The translations under genes and the position numbers were made by a program. Of a stretch of 64,000 bases of DNA, positions 1 to 9,880 are shown in pieces; position 1 is the first letter of the stretch, and each line of letters begins with the position of its first letter. The notes below the pieces were generated by a model. That model did no database searches. It saw only the letters and a list, made by a program, of their open reading frames with translations, and was not told the DNA's origin. Origin of the DNA: Oscarella lobularis (Eukaryota > Porifera > Homoscleromorpha > Homosclerophorida > Oscarellidae); assembly GCF_947507565.1 (NCBI RefSeq), contig NC_089180.1, positions 1 through 64,000 on the forward strand. The letters run 5' to 3'.

Positions 1-508
1 CCCTAACCCTAACCCTAACCCTAACCCTAACCCTAACCCTAACCCTAACCCTAACCCTAACCCTAACCCTAACCCTAACCCTAACCCTAACCCTAACCCT
101 AACCCTAACCCTAACCCTAACCCTAACCCTAACCCTAACCCTAACCCTAACCCTAACCCTAACCCTAACCCTAACCCTAACCCTAACCCTAACCCTAACC
201 CTAACCCTAACCCTAACCCTAACCCTAACCCTAACCCTAACCCTAACCCTAACCCTAACCCTAACCCTAACCCTAACCCTAACCCTAACCCTAACCCTAA
301 CCCTAACCCTAACCCTAACCCTAACCCTAACCCTAACCCTAACCCTAACCCTAACCCTAACCCTAACCCTAACCCTAACCCTAACCCTAACCCTAACCCT
401 AACCCTAACCCCTAACCCTAACCCTAACCCGAACCCTAGCCCTTACCCTACCCGCTAACCCTAACCCTAACCCTAACCCTAACCCTAACCCTAACCCTAA
501 CCCTAAGT
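1..508. repeat. Terminal telomeric repeat (CCCTAA)n
   Basis: Uninterrupted CCCTAA hexamers run from the first base to about 408. A degenerate stretch (409-460) follows, then about nine more hexamers to 508. CCCTAA reading into the window on the top strand is the C-strand of a left-hand chromosome end, so the G-rich 3' overhang would lie to the left. The degenerate stretch is a retroelement tail, annotated separately. The repeat type is that of most animals. Confidence 0.98.
426..460 (+). mobile_element. Minimal PLE 3'-tail fragment inside the telomere
   Basis: This stretch is not perfect CCCTAA. It matches the last ~34 bases of PLE copies A (ending 1,916) and B (ending 7,290), including their variant hexamers ending in CCGCTAACC. 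Perfect telomeric repeats lie on both sides. The simplest reading is a PLE insertion truncated to its extreme 3' end, then re-extended by telomerase. Random telomere degeneration would not give the same string of variants. Confidence 0.75.
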
Positions 509-509
509 T

Positions 510-1916
510 TTACAAGACATCGCAACGATTCTAAAACAAAAGATTATAAAATCTATGAACATATGAAAGAAAATAAACTCACCTTCGAAGACAACATTAT
601 CGTCACCCCATTGCAGCAAGTAGAAAAAGAAGATCTCGTAACGACCGAGACATACTGGATCAAAACTCTAAAAACACTCCACCCCAAAGGTTTCAACACA
701 AAATTCGAGAAAAGCTCTGATAAAACATGATAAAAATGCTACCTAATCCCATCCCAAACACTCACCCTTGTCCACCACCAAGAATAAGAAAGGAAATGAA
801 ATAAAAATGCTATCTAATCCTATCCCAAACCCTCACCCTTATCCACCACCAAGAATAAAAAAGGAAATAAAATAAAAATGCTACCTAATCCTATCCCAAA
901 CCCTCACCCTTATTCACCACCACAAAGGAAAAGGAAATGAAATAAAAATGCTACCTAATCCTATCCCAAATCCTCACCCCTATCCACCACCACAAAAGAA
1001 AAGAAAAAGAAATAAAAATACCACCTAATCCTAATCCAAACCCTCACCCTCACTCCCCACCACAAAGGAAAAGGAAATGAAATAAAAATGCTACCTAATC
1101 CTATCCCAAACCCTTACCCTTATCCACCACCACAAAAGAAAAGAAAAAGAAATAAAAATACCACCTAATCCTAATCCAAACCCTCACCCTCACTCCCCAC
1201 CAAGAAAAAGAAAGAAAAAGAAATAAAAATACCACCTAATCCCATCCCAAACCCTCACCCTTACCCACAAATCAGCTCATAATTCAAAGAAATGATCCAG
1301 CAAAAAAATACACAGGTAACGCACTCTAATAAAAAACAAGGAAAAGCTAAATAATTCAAAAAGATAGTCTATAAACTTATCTGACGACGGAACACACGCA
1401 AAATGACGCAAAACCACATATAACAATCTCCTAAAACAAAAGTAAACAAAACTGAGACGCTTTTCATTCAACAAACTTCGATTGAAAAAAGAATCGTCAA
1501 TATCGACGCAACGACGTTGTTAATGCAACGTAAATGACACTTACCGATGTATCACACTCCACAAACACGTTTTCGTACATCAAGAACTCCGGAAACTGCC
1601 CCGAAAACTAGAAATCACTCGTACAAAACACAATGACGTAAAAAAGTGATTGTTATAACGCGCGCTAAGATAATACGGACCATTACTGGTACCGCGCGAA
1701 ATCACTCAAGAATTTATTAGGACAATATAAAAAACACCTTAACAACTGTCTAAATAAATGAACCTACCATTGGTTGACTGATAAACGTGTAGGTCGGTCC
1801 TTCTCCTGCCGAGGTCGAAATTGACCATACGAATAAATATGTTTATTCGTGGAGTTCGGAACTAGGTATTAGGGGTTATTAAACCCGAACCCTAGCCCTT
1901 ACCCTACCCGCTAACC
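510..1916 (+). mobile_element. Penelope-like element copy A, 5'-truncated
   Basis: From 510 the sequence follows copy B from 5,884 with a constant offset of 5,374 bases to 1,916, so no indels separate the two over about 1.4 kb and I see no substitutions by eye. It holds only the last ~70 codons of the GIY-YIG endonuclease (stop at 728-730), the 3' UTR with its tandem units, and the telomere-like tail. Its left end abuts telomeric repeats directly. This is a recent, severely 5'-truncated insertion at the chromosome end. The small minus-strand ORF at 1,277-1,474 has an identical twin in copy B and is probably not a gene. Confidence 0.92.
728..1270 (+). repeat. Tandem 60-70 bp units in the 3' UTR of copy A
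   Basis: About eight imperfect units, each with an AATAAAAAT-like start, a CTAATCC segment, a C-rich CCCTCACCCTTA segment and CCACCA. The same array occurs in copy B. The C-rich segments resemble degenerate telomeric repeats. Confidence 0.85.
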
Positions 1917-2166
1917 TTAACTTTCTCGGTCAATTAACCACGCGGTCGAGCTGGTAAGACTTGCACGTATTATCCTCCCGATGTGTGGGAAACGAAATTA
2001 CTAAACGACAGTTGATAATCGATATCAAATACATCATTACAGAAAAAAAACGCTTAAAAAACGCCTAAAAACGCCTTTAAAAAGCCCCCGTATATCACGT
2101 GAGATCACGTGACGATGACATCACACAATCGTATAAAAGGTTGCGCACGCAGCCAAACACGCCACT

Positions 2167-2238
2167 CGATACCTTGCGACTGACGAAGGCCTAACAGCCG
2201 AAAACGTGCCCGGGTTGTTTTTGCTCTATACGGTATCG
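2167..2238 (+). ncRNA. Putative type I hammerhead ribozyme in PLE leader
   Basis: The core CTGACGA is at 2,180-2,186. Stem II is GGC/GCC (2,188-2,190 with 2,197-2,199), followed by GAAA (2,200-2,203). Stem III is short (AACG with TGTT, closing at 2,216-2,219), giving a GTT-type cleavage triplet ending at 2,220. Stem I is formed by GCGA/TTGC next to the core and, after an internal loop, by seven pairs CGATACC (2,167-2,173) with GGTATCG (2,232-2,238). This is the order of a type I hammerhead, a motif known from PLE terminal repeats. The weak point is A2187, unpaired beside stem II. It ends 9 bases before the ORF's ATG. Confidence 0.65.
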
Positions 2239-2246
2239 AAAGGAAC

Positions 2247-5200
2247 ATGGATGCGAAACGCAGCAATAAGGACAAAACGAAGAAACAAAACCCGAAGAGG
2301 ACGACGGAACACTCCCGCAAATCAGAAACGAAGAACGACGCAAAAAGTAAGCTTTCTCTCACTAGCAAACGACGACGCCTCTTCGTGGAAGAGGAAGAAA
2401 TCGACGACGACGAAATCGACTACGTGCCGGAGACGCCGATGAAGAATATGCCCGTCAAAACGACATCGCCGAGCGATCAGGACGGATTTGAAGATCCAGA
2501 AATAACGGATAAAGAAATCGAAGACGAAGAAAGCGAAGAAGACGACGAGGAAACGTCCGAAAAGGTTCAAAATGACGAAGATACGAAGGTGCGAAAAAGC
2601 CCTGAAAAGGAGCCCCCCCACGAGGCAGACGCCACGCCCACAATGGCGCGCGCCATGGCTGACGCCCACAATCAGGCTATGGCGAAACAGCTGGAACAAA
2701 ATGCGAAATTGATTGAAGACCTACAACGACAACTACGAGAAAAAGAAAGAGCCGAAGTCAAAGAAAAGGAAAAAGGGAAGGGAAAAGAGGAAGAAAAGGA
2801 AAAGGAGGACAAGTACAAGATTCCAAAGAATAAAATCACGCCTGAAATTATCGAACAACGAAAAGAAGATGCTCAAGAACTTACCAAAAACATAATCAAG
2901 AACAAAAGAAAAAAGGCTATAGCTATAGCACGAAAGAATGAGTTGCAAGACTTTCTCGACAGGGAATTGTATCCAAAAGGCCTGCAAATATCAGTGAATA
3001 TCACGCCGATGATGGCAGAAATCTCGGACATCATGGAAACTTTCAGTGCCGAAAAGAAACAATTTGAAATCAAGACGATGCGAAACCTTATCGCCCATCA
3101 CATCAAAGTTGAAACGCAGATGAAGAAAGAAATCAAAGAAGACAACGAACAACTGACAAAGCTCAAAAGAATCCTGCCCGGCGAAGACCAATTTTGGGAG
3201 GACATCGAATATCAAAATAACAAAGCACAGATGAATGTCGAAAAAGAACTAAAAGAAATGGAAATAAATCACAATGAAAAAGCAAGACATCTTGCAATGC
3301 CTAAAAAGGAGAAAAGTAAGAATGAAATATCTTCTTTCACCCAAACACTTTATCCTAATTCTTTTTCAATAACCAGGAAAAGAAACAGGAAAAGGAAAAG
3401 GCCACGACGAACGAGAACAAAAGGAGAAAAGTCAGTACAAGGAAAAAGAGACGAAGAAACAATGGCAGAGAAACGAAGGGCCCTCAAGGAAACGCCCGTA
3501 CAAGGAAGACGACAAAATGCAGGACAAGGAACACAACTGGCGCAGACGAGAACAATTGCTGAAGGAATTACAAGAACTAGAAGAAAGAAAACCAATAGGA
3601 GAACGAGAAAGGGAAGAGGAAAGGCAATACGACAGAAGATACGAAAGAAGCTATTATCACAGAAAGGAATATTCAGGGAAAAATTACCACAGGAAATACG
3701 ACCAGCAGAGGGACTACAGAAGAAGAGAAGAAAGGAGAGACGACCGGCGAAGATACGAAGATTACAGAAGACGATAAGGACAAAGGAAAAAATCAAGACG
3801 AAGAAAGACAATGAAAAGACAAAAAATTGTTGTGTTGTAAATTTATCTTCATTTGCTTTGAGTGATATAGAAATAAATTTATTAAACAGAGGGTTGAAAT
3901 TTGTTCCCACACCAGCCAAACCAAACAAAGCTCGCCTCTTAACCGATCTAAAAACATTCATTAGAAAGGTAAGGATAGGATACTTTTGGGCGATACGGAA
4001 AAACGCAAAATCAAAGCGTAAACACCCTCTGGCACCAAAAAGTACCTGGATCCCACCGAAAGCAACAAACATGAAACTAGAAAGAACAATTACTAGACTG
4101 GAAAGGACAATCAAACATTTACGGCCTAAAACCCCGAAAAATAACGTTACAAAAGAAGAGAGACGAGCCCTTAAGTCATTAGCAAATAATAAAAACATTA
4201 TAATTAGAAAGGCGGATAAAGGGGCTGCTATTATAGTAGAAAATGTAAACGACTATATCACAAAGGGACTGGAGCATTTAAACGACGAAAACACGTATAA
4301 GAGATTAGATAAAGACCCAACCCAAGCGCTCGTAAAATCAATAAATTCTACTGTAGAGAGCCTTGCCAACCAGGGGGTAATAGATGCTGAAACGACGACA
4401 TTTCTGCTTAAAAACCCAGAAGAAGTTAGACCCCAGTTAATGTATTTCTTGAAGAAAATTCACAAAAATCCCATGGGAGTGCGCCCAATCTGCAGCGCAT
4501 CAGCCGGGCCGACTGAAGGTCTATCAAAAATTGTAGATACCATACTACAACCAATAGTCCCAACCTTACCAAGCTTTGTAAAAGACAGCGGACATTTCTG
4601 TAAAATCATTGAGGAAACTCTTATCCCCGACGACGCAATACTTGTGGCGTTGGATGTTAAATCTCTTTACCCAAGCATCCCCCAAGAGGATGCAATCTCT
4701 GCTTGTAAAGAAGCGACAGAAAAATTCTACAAAAATGATAATGACGCACCAGTCATTGTTGAAACGTTTCTAAACTTCATACTAAAAGGAAACGTCTTTA
4801 CTTTCAATGGCCAAACATACCTGCAAAAACACGGGACGGCAATGGGCACAAAAACGGCCCCTTGTCTCGCAAACATCTTCATGGGGGACTTTGAACAAAA
4901 ATTCATGGCCACCCAAGCAAAAAAGCCTCATCTATGGAAAAGATATATAGATGATATCTTTATGGTATGGACACATACCGAAGAGGAATTAACCACATTC
5001 CTCCTAGCGCTGAACTACTTCAGTACGAGCATAAAATTCACACATGAAATAAGCCACACGGAATCCACCTTTCTCGATACGACAGTCTATAAAGGACCAA
5101 AATACGAAGAATTCAATATCCTGGACATAAAGACCTATTTTAAACCGACTAATAAATTTGCCTACCTCAATTACAATTCATGTCATCCAAATCATTGCAA

Positions 5201-6104
5201 AACAGCCATCATAAACGGAGAATTAAACAGGTTCCTCAGAACCACTTCAAATGAAGAAGAATACGAAGCACTAAAACAAAAGCACATTGAAAGACTTAAA
5301 AACAGAGAATACCCGGAACGTCTCCTTCAAAAAGAAACGGAAAAAATGCCTTTTACAAAACGCCCTGAAATCATCAGTAGAATTACTGGCAAAACAAGAA
5401 ATCAATTGAATAACAAAAAGAAGAAAATTCCTTTCACCTTCGTCACCACTTTTGATCCATGGCTTCAACATTTTAAAAAAGGAATAAGGGAATGCTGGAA
5501 AGACGTGGAAAAGGATCCAATTCTGAGTAATTTATTCCCTGAGCCAATAGTGTTTGCCTACAAGAATGAAAAGTCATTAAATAGCAAATTGGTTCGCGCA
5601 AAACTCCCCAACCAACCTCAGCCAGTAATAGAAAAAGACACAGCACCCATCTCTCCAATCCTCCCAAACGTGGAACGGCGAATTACACCCTGCCGCTTCA
5701 TAAACTGCAAAAGCTGCCACGTCTTAACGACCTCAAACACTTTGAAAAGCCACTCCACAGGAATAATCTATCCCATTAAACAAAAAATGAATTGCAAATC
5801 TGAAAACGTAATATACGTACTGACTTGTAAACACTGCCAACTCCAATACGTCGGCCAAACTTCAAAAATGATTCAGGAACGGATTACAAGACATCGCAAC
5901 GATTCTAAAACAAAAGATTATAAAATCTATGAACATATGAAAGAAAATAAACTCACCTTCGAAGACAACATTATCGTCACCCCATTGCAGCAAGTAGAAA
6001 AAGAAGATCTCGTAACGACCGAGACATACTGGATCAAAACTCTAAAAACACTCCACCCCAAAGGTTTCAACACAAAATTCGAGAAAAGCTCTGATAAAAC
6101 ATGA
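2247..6104 (+). CDS. PLE polyprotein: charged N-terminus, reverse transcriptase, GIY-YIG endonuclease
   Basis: Unspliced, this is one open frame of 1,285 codons. The N-terminal ~350 residues are highly charged and lysine/glutamate-rich with probable coiled coils. The reverse transcriptase begins near residue 530 with NLSSFALSD, then shows motif A (LDVKSLYPSIP), motif B (HGTAMGTKTAPCLANIF) and catalytic motif C (YIDDIF). A cysteine cluster (CRFINCKSC) precedes a GIY-YIG nuclease with VIYVLTC, YVGQTS, the conserved Arg in ERITRHR and the catalytic Glu in TETYWIK. The product should nick DNA and copy its own RNA. Residues ~357-530 look unnatural in this frame because a 61-bp intron probably shifts the frame there. 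Whether copy B is active depends on how RT is expressed after splicing. Confidence 0.9.
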   Translation: MDAKRSNKDKTKKQNPKRTTEHSRKSETKNDAKSKLSLTSKRRRLFVEEEEIDDDEIDYVPETPMKNMPVKTTSPSDQDGFEDPEITDKEIEDEESEEDDEETSEKVQNDEDTKVRKSPEKEPPHEADATPTMARAMADAHNQAMAKQLEQNAKLIEDLQRQLREKERAEVKEKEKGKGKEEEKEKEDKYKIPKNKITPEIIEQRKEDAQELTKNIIKNKRKKAIAIARKNELQDFLDRELYPKGLQISVNITPMMAEISDIMETFSAEKKQFEIKTMRNLIAHHIKVETQMKKEIKEDNEQLTKLKRILPGEDQFWEDIEYQNNKAQMNVEKELKEMEINHNEKARHLAMPKKEKSKNEISSFTQTLYPNSFSITRKRNRKRKRPRRTRTKGEKSVQGKRDEETMAEKRRALKETPVQGRRQNAGQGTQLAQTRTIAEGITRTRRKKTNRRTRKGRGKAIRQKIRKKLLSQKGIFREKLPQEIRPAEGLQKKRRKERRPAKIRRLQKTIRTKEKIKTKKDNEKTKNCCVVNLSSFALSDIEINLLNRGLKFVPTPAKPNKARLLTDLKTFIRKVRIGYFWAIRKNAKSKRKHPLAPKSTWIPPKATNMKLERTITRLERTIKHLRPKTPKNNVTKEERRALKSLANNKNIIIRKADKGAAIIVENVNDYITKGLEHLNDENTYKRLDKDPTQALVKSINSTVESLANQGVIDAETTTFLLKNPEEVRPQLMYFLKKIHKNPMGVRPICSASAGPTEGLSKIVDTILQPIVPTLPSFVKDSGHFCKIIEETLIPDDAILVALDVKSLYPSIPQEDAISACKEATEKFYKNDNDAPVIVETFLNFILKGNVFTFNGQTYLQKHGTAMGTKTAPCLANIFMGDFEQKFMATQAKKPHLWKRYIDDIFMVWTHTEEELTTFLLALNYFSTSIKFTHEISHTESTFLDTTVYKGPKYEEFNILDIKTYFKPTNKFAYLNYNSCHPNHCKTAIINGELNRFLRTTSNEEEYEALKQKHIERLKNREYPERLLQKETEKMPFTKRPEIISRITGKTRNQLNNKKKKIPFTFVTTFDPWLQHFKKGIRECWKDVEKDPILSNLFPEPIVFAYKNEKSLNSKLVRAKLPNQPQPVIEKDTAPISPILPNVERRITPCRFINCKSCHVLTTSNTLKSHSTGIIYPIKQKMNCKSENVIYVLTCKHCQLQYVGQTSKMIQERITRHRNDSKTKDYKIYEHMKENKLTFEDNIIVTPLQQVEKEDLVTTETYWIKTLKTLHPKGFNTKFEKSSDKT
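3316..3376 (+). other. Probable 61-bp spliceosomal intron in the PLE ORF
   Basis: It has a GTAAGA donor, a CCTAAT branch-like motif, a T-rich tract and an AACCAG acceptor. Removing 61 bases moves translation into a frame that reads a convincing Arg/Glu/Tyr-rich segment (for example RRREQLLKELQELEERK) to a TAA at 3,775-3,777. PLEs are known for retaining introns. The RT lies in the unspliced frame, one base back. Confidence 0.75.
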
Positions 6105-6650
6105 TAAAAATGCTACCTAATCCCATCCCAAACACTCACCCTTGTCCACCACCAAGAATAAGAAAGGAAATGAAATAAAAATGCTATCTAATCCTATCCC
6201 AAACCCTCACCCTTATCCACCACCAAGAATAAAAAAGGAAATAAAATAAAAATGCTACCTAATCCTATCCCAAACCCTCACCCTTATTCACCACCACAAA
6301 GGAAAAGGAAATGAAATAAAAATGCTACCTAATCCTATCCCAAATCCTCACCCCTATCCACCACCACAAAAGAAAAGAAAAAGAAATAAAAATACCACCT
6401 AATCCTAATCCAAACCCTCACCCTCACTCCCCACCACAAAGGAAAAGGAAATGAAATAAAAATGCTACCTAATCCTATCCCAAACCCTTACCCTTATCCA
6501 CCACCACAAAAGAAAAGAAAAAGAAATAAAAATACCACCTAATCCTAATCCAAACCCTCACCCTCACTCCCCACCAAGAAAAAGAAAGAAAAAGAAATAA
6601 AAATACCACCTAATCCCATCCCAAACCCTCACCCTTACCCACAAATCAGC
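6105..6650 (+). repeat. Tandem 60-70 bp units in the 3' UTR of copy B
   Basis: Identical by eye to the array in copy A, with the same order of variant units. It follows the TGA stop of the polyprotein. The rest of the 3' UTR (6,650-7,255) is unique within the element. Confidence 0.85.
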
Positions 6651-7290
6651 TCATAATTCAAAGAAATGATCCAGCAAAAAAATACACAGGTAACGCACTC
6701 TAATAAAAAACAAGGAAAAGCTAAATAATTCAAAAAGATAGTCTATAAACTTATCTGACGACGGAACACACGCAAAATGACGCAAAACCACATATAACAA
6801 TCTCCTAAAACAAAAGTAAACAAAACTGAGACGCTTTTCATTCAACAAACTTCGATTGAAAAAAGAATCGTCAATATCGACGCAACGACGTTGTTAATGC
6901 AACGTAAATGACACTTACCGATGTATCACACTCCACAAACACGTTTTCGTACATCAAGAACTCCGGAAACTGCCCCGAAAACTAGAAATCACTCGTACAA
7001 AACACAATGACGTAAAAAAGTGATTGTTATAACGCGCGCTAAGATAATACGGACCATTACTGGTACCGCGCGAAATCACTCAAGAATTTATTAGGACAAT
7101 ATAAAAAACACCTTAACAACTGTCTAAATAAATGAACCTACCATTGGTTGACTGATAAACGTGTAGGTCGGTCCTTCTCCTGCCGAGGTCGAAATTGACC
7201 ATACGAATAAATATGTTTATTCGTGGAGTTCGGAACTAGGTATTAGGGGTTATTAAACCCGAACCCTAGCCCTTACCCTACCCGCTAACC

Positions 7291-9150
7291 CTAATGCCAT
7301 TTGAAAAGCGTCCAGAAATAATAGAAAAAATCACCTGCCACACAAAAAATCAAAAACAAAAAGACTACAGTAAAATGCCCCTTACAATGGTCACAACATT
7401 TGACCCATGGCTCCGCAAATTCCCAGAAATAATCAGAAAACACTGGAAAAAAGTAGAGGACGACCCATTCCTCAAAAACATCTTCCCTAATCCACTCATT
7501 TTTGCCTACAAAAAGGACAAAACAATCGCATCAAAAATAGTGAAATCCAAAATATCAAATCAACCTGAACCTCCAATGGAAAAAGATACCCTTCCAATAA
7601 AAACAATTCATCCTAGCTTCAACAGAAAAATATCCCGGTGCAGATCTGCCAACTGCAAACTATGCAGATGTATAACGACATCAAACACAATCACGAGCTC
7701 TCATACAAAAAGATCCTATCCTATAAAACAAGAGATGAATTGCAGAACATGGAATGTCATCTACGTCATCACCTGCAAACACTGCAATCAACAATACGTG
7801 GGACAAACTTCACAGTCTCTACAAGATAGAATAACAAAACATAGAAACGACCTAAAGAGCAAAAACTACCTAATTTACCAACACTTCAGGAGACACAGGC
7901 TTAACATGGAAGACGACATCAAAGTCACGCCAATTGAACAAGTAACAAAAGAAAAGCTACTAGAAACTGAAACAAAATGGATTAAAACATTGGAAACCTT
8001 AAACCCAAAAGGACTCAACTCCAAATTCGAAAAGCACTCAGACACCAACGAAATCGTCCAAGCAAAACCAATCGCCACAATTAAACAATGAACCTACTCC
8101 AATACACCACCCATACACAAAACAAATATCAACAAAAATACTTCCAACCCAATACCAAACCCCCAACCTTATACACCACACAGACGAAAAAACAAATAAA
8201 AATATCACTAACCCAATACCAAACCCTGACCCTAATACACCACACACACAAGAAAATCAATAAAAATTAAAAAATTAATAAAAATATAAAAAGAAAAAAT
8301 ACACCACACGGACAAGAAAACTAATAAAAAACACCACCAACCCTATACACAACCACTCACCCTTCCATCCCATTCGAAAAAGAAACCAAAAACGAACAAG
8401 GAAAATACCAAGATAACGAAGAAAAAACAATCCTGATAACGCACGCTATACAACAAGAAAAACCCAAGAAATACGCAACAAAAGAGAACAAATAAACACT
8501 TATCTGACAAAAGGACGCAAGAGAAGCAACCGATAAACCCATAGGAAACGAGGAACAACCTAAGAAACAGAGTTTTCATTCAGAAAACGATCGACGGAAA
8601 CAAAACGAAAAATCACGCTAAATCTAAATCAATACCAATCCTCCTCACCTCAAACATTCGCCGGCAACAACGAGGAACATGAAAAACAGGCGTAAAAGCC
8701 GAGAAACGGCAGGGAAACAACAAAGAAACCTTGCCAAAAAACTTTATATAACGCGCGCTAAACAATGTAAACAATGAAAACAAAACGCGCAAAAACTATA
8801 CCAGTAAAAACACACGAAATAAACACACAATCAAAATAGAATACAGGATACAATACCAGCACCCAAAAGGAAACAAAGAAAACATAAATAGAAAAAGAAC
8901 CCCCAATAGGGGCCCCAATACAAACTCCTCCAAAACACACTCCAGAAAGGAAGAAATACATGAGAAACTAACCTTCCTGACAAATCTGGATTGGTCTCGC
9001 ATGACTGGCAAGCCATCTTCCGCGGAGATAAATGTCAGCCTAACATCCATGTCATCTTTGATACATGAATGTTGTTTGGAACTAGGAATTAGAGGTTAAT
9101 AAACCCGAACCCTAGCCCTTACCCATAACCACTAACCCTAACCCTAACCC
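7291..9150 (+). mobile_element. Penelope-like element copy C, diverged and 5'-truncated
   Basis: The left boundary is a telomeric hexamer followed directly by sequence aligning with copy B from about 5,345. It holds the last ~265 codons of a related but clearly diverged ORF, a 3' UTR with CCAATACCAAACC-type tandem units (8,090-8,350), and a final ~50 bases conserved with copies A and B. It ends in three CCCTAA hexamers. It is the innermost and therefore oldest of the terminal insertions. Confidence 0.9.
7294..8091 (+). pseudogene. 5'-truncated PLE endonuclease ORF of copy C
   Basis: 265 open codons aligned to the C-terminus of the copy B polyprotein. The linker FDPWL, the cysteine cluster (CRSANCKLCRC) and the complete GIY-YIG nuclease (VIYVITC, YVGQTS, DRITKHR, ETKWIKTL) are present, but there is no reverse transcriptase. 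The initial Met is an internal codon of the original protein brought next to the truncation point. The frame is still open, so the insertion is not very old, or the nuclease portion has been preserved. I see no promoter that would make it a gene. Confidence 0.85.
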
Positions 9151-9880
9151 TTTTCGATCGCGATCGATCGCGATTTTGGGAAGAACGCGCCCATTTCACT
9201 TCTAAGAGTACAAACTTACCTTTTGAAGTCCTCCGGTTGTGTTTCGAATTTCGATTCCGACGCGGGAGAAGCCGTTCAGGTCTCATGAGGCAGTTCTTCG
9301 CTGTCACGTGTTGCGCATGCGCACAGTGACTGGATATTAAGCAATATTGTCCAAATTTATAACGAACAATATTACTGAGCCTTTATTATTAATTGGACGA
9401 GATTTCCAATTGCCATGGCGACACACGGACACAGAAATTGAGGCAATAGAGTCCTGGACCCTGTTTTCTCACATTGAATGAGAACATGGAAACCAGTCTC
9501 TGTACATTCTCATCGTTCTGTCCTAACCCGTGCAAACCCTAACCCTTGAACCCAGTATAGGCAGGGACATTGATTCCCAGCCTTGTTCAAGGCAATATTG
9601 TACCACTTTGTTCCTCTGATTCAAAATAGAATAAGGAACAAGCGGTCCACTGTCGAGTAAACCACATAGAGACTCAATATTGACTCTAGACGATGTGACG
9701 GGTGTTTTCCAACGACCGTGTTTGGATACTGGATCGCTCACGTGACATATGGGTACTCGGCTATCGACTGGCACCGTGAGAGGATTGATAACTCCTGGGC
9801 TCTAGCATTAGCGATGGGGGGACTCGTCCTTGCTGTCTACTTTTGTTATTCCCTACATGGTGTAACCCTAACCCTATATG
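9151..9880. other. Subtelomeric spacer with interstitial telomeric repeats
   Basis: No credible gene. An 18-bp perfect palindrome built of ATCGCGAT units lies at about 9,157-9,174. Short CCCTAA doublets occur near 9,536-9,548 and 9,861-9,875. The open frames here are short and have no recognisable motif. Confidence 0.7.

Larger units (their letters stand above)
1917..7290 (+). mobile_element. Penelope-like element copy B, long and probably near full length
   Basis: This element contains a ~330-bp leader with a putative hammerhead ribozyme, a long coding region with reverse transcriptase and GIY-YIG endonuclease, a 3' UTR with tandem units and a tail of degenerate CCCTAA sequence. Its 5' end joins the tail of copy A with at most a trace of telomeric repeat; its 3' end joins copy C after about one repeat. 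All three copies point the same way, as expected if cDNA synthesis is primed from the chromosome's 3' end. PLEs are a retroelement order distinct from LTR and LINE elements. The CxxC-rich linker before the endonuclease suggests a Neptune/Poseidon-type endonuclease-positive family, but I cannot assign the family firmly. Confidence 0.93.

Noticed and set aside
1770-1835. Possible second hammerhead ribozyme in the PLE 3' UTR (CTGATAA followed by GAAA)
   Set aside because: The essential G after CUGAN is A here, and no proper stem II or III can be drawn next to the core, so it is probably only a hairpin.
2322-4198. Minus-strand ORFs up to 282 codons opposite the PLE ORF
   Set aside because: They mirror the purine-rich sense strand, giving Phe/Leu/Ser-rich reading without motifs. 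The sense frame carries clear reverse transcriptase and nuclease motifs.
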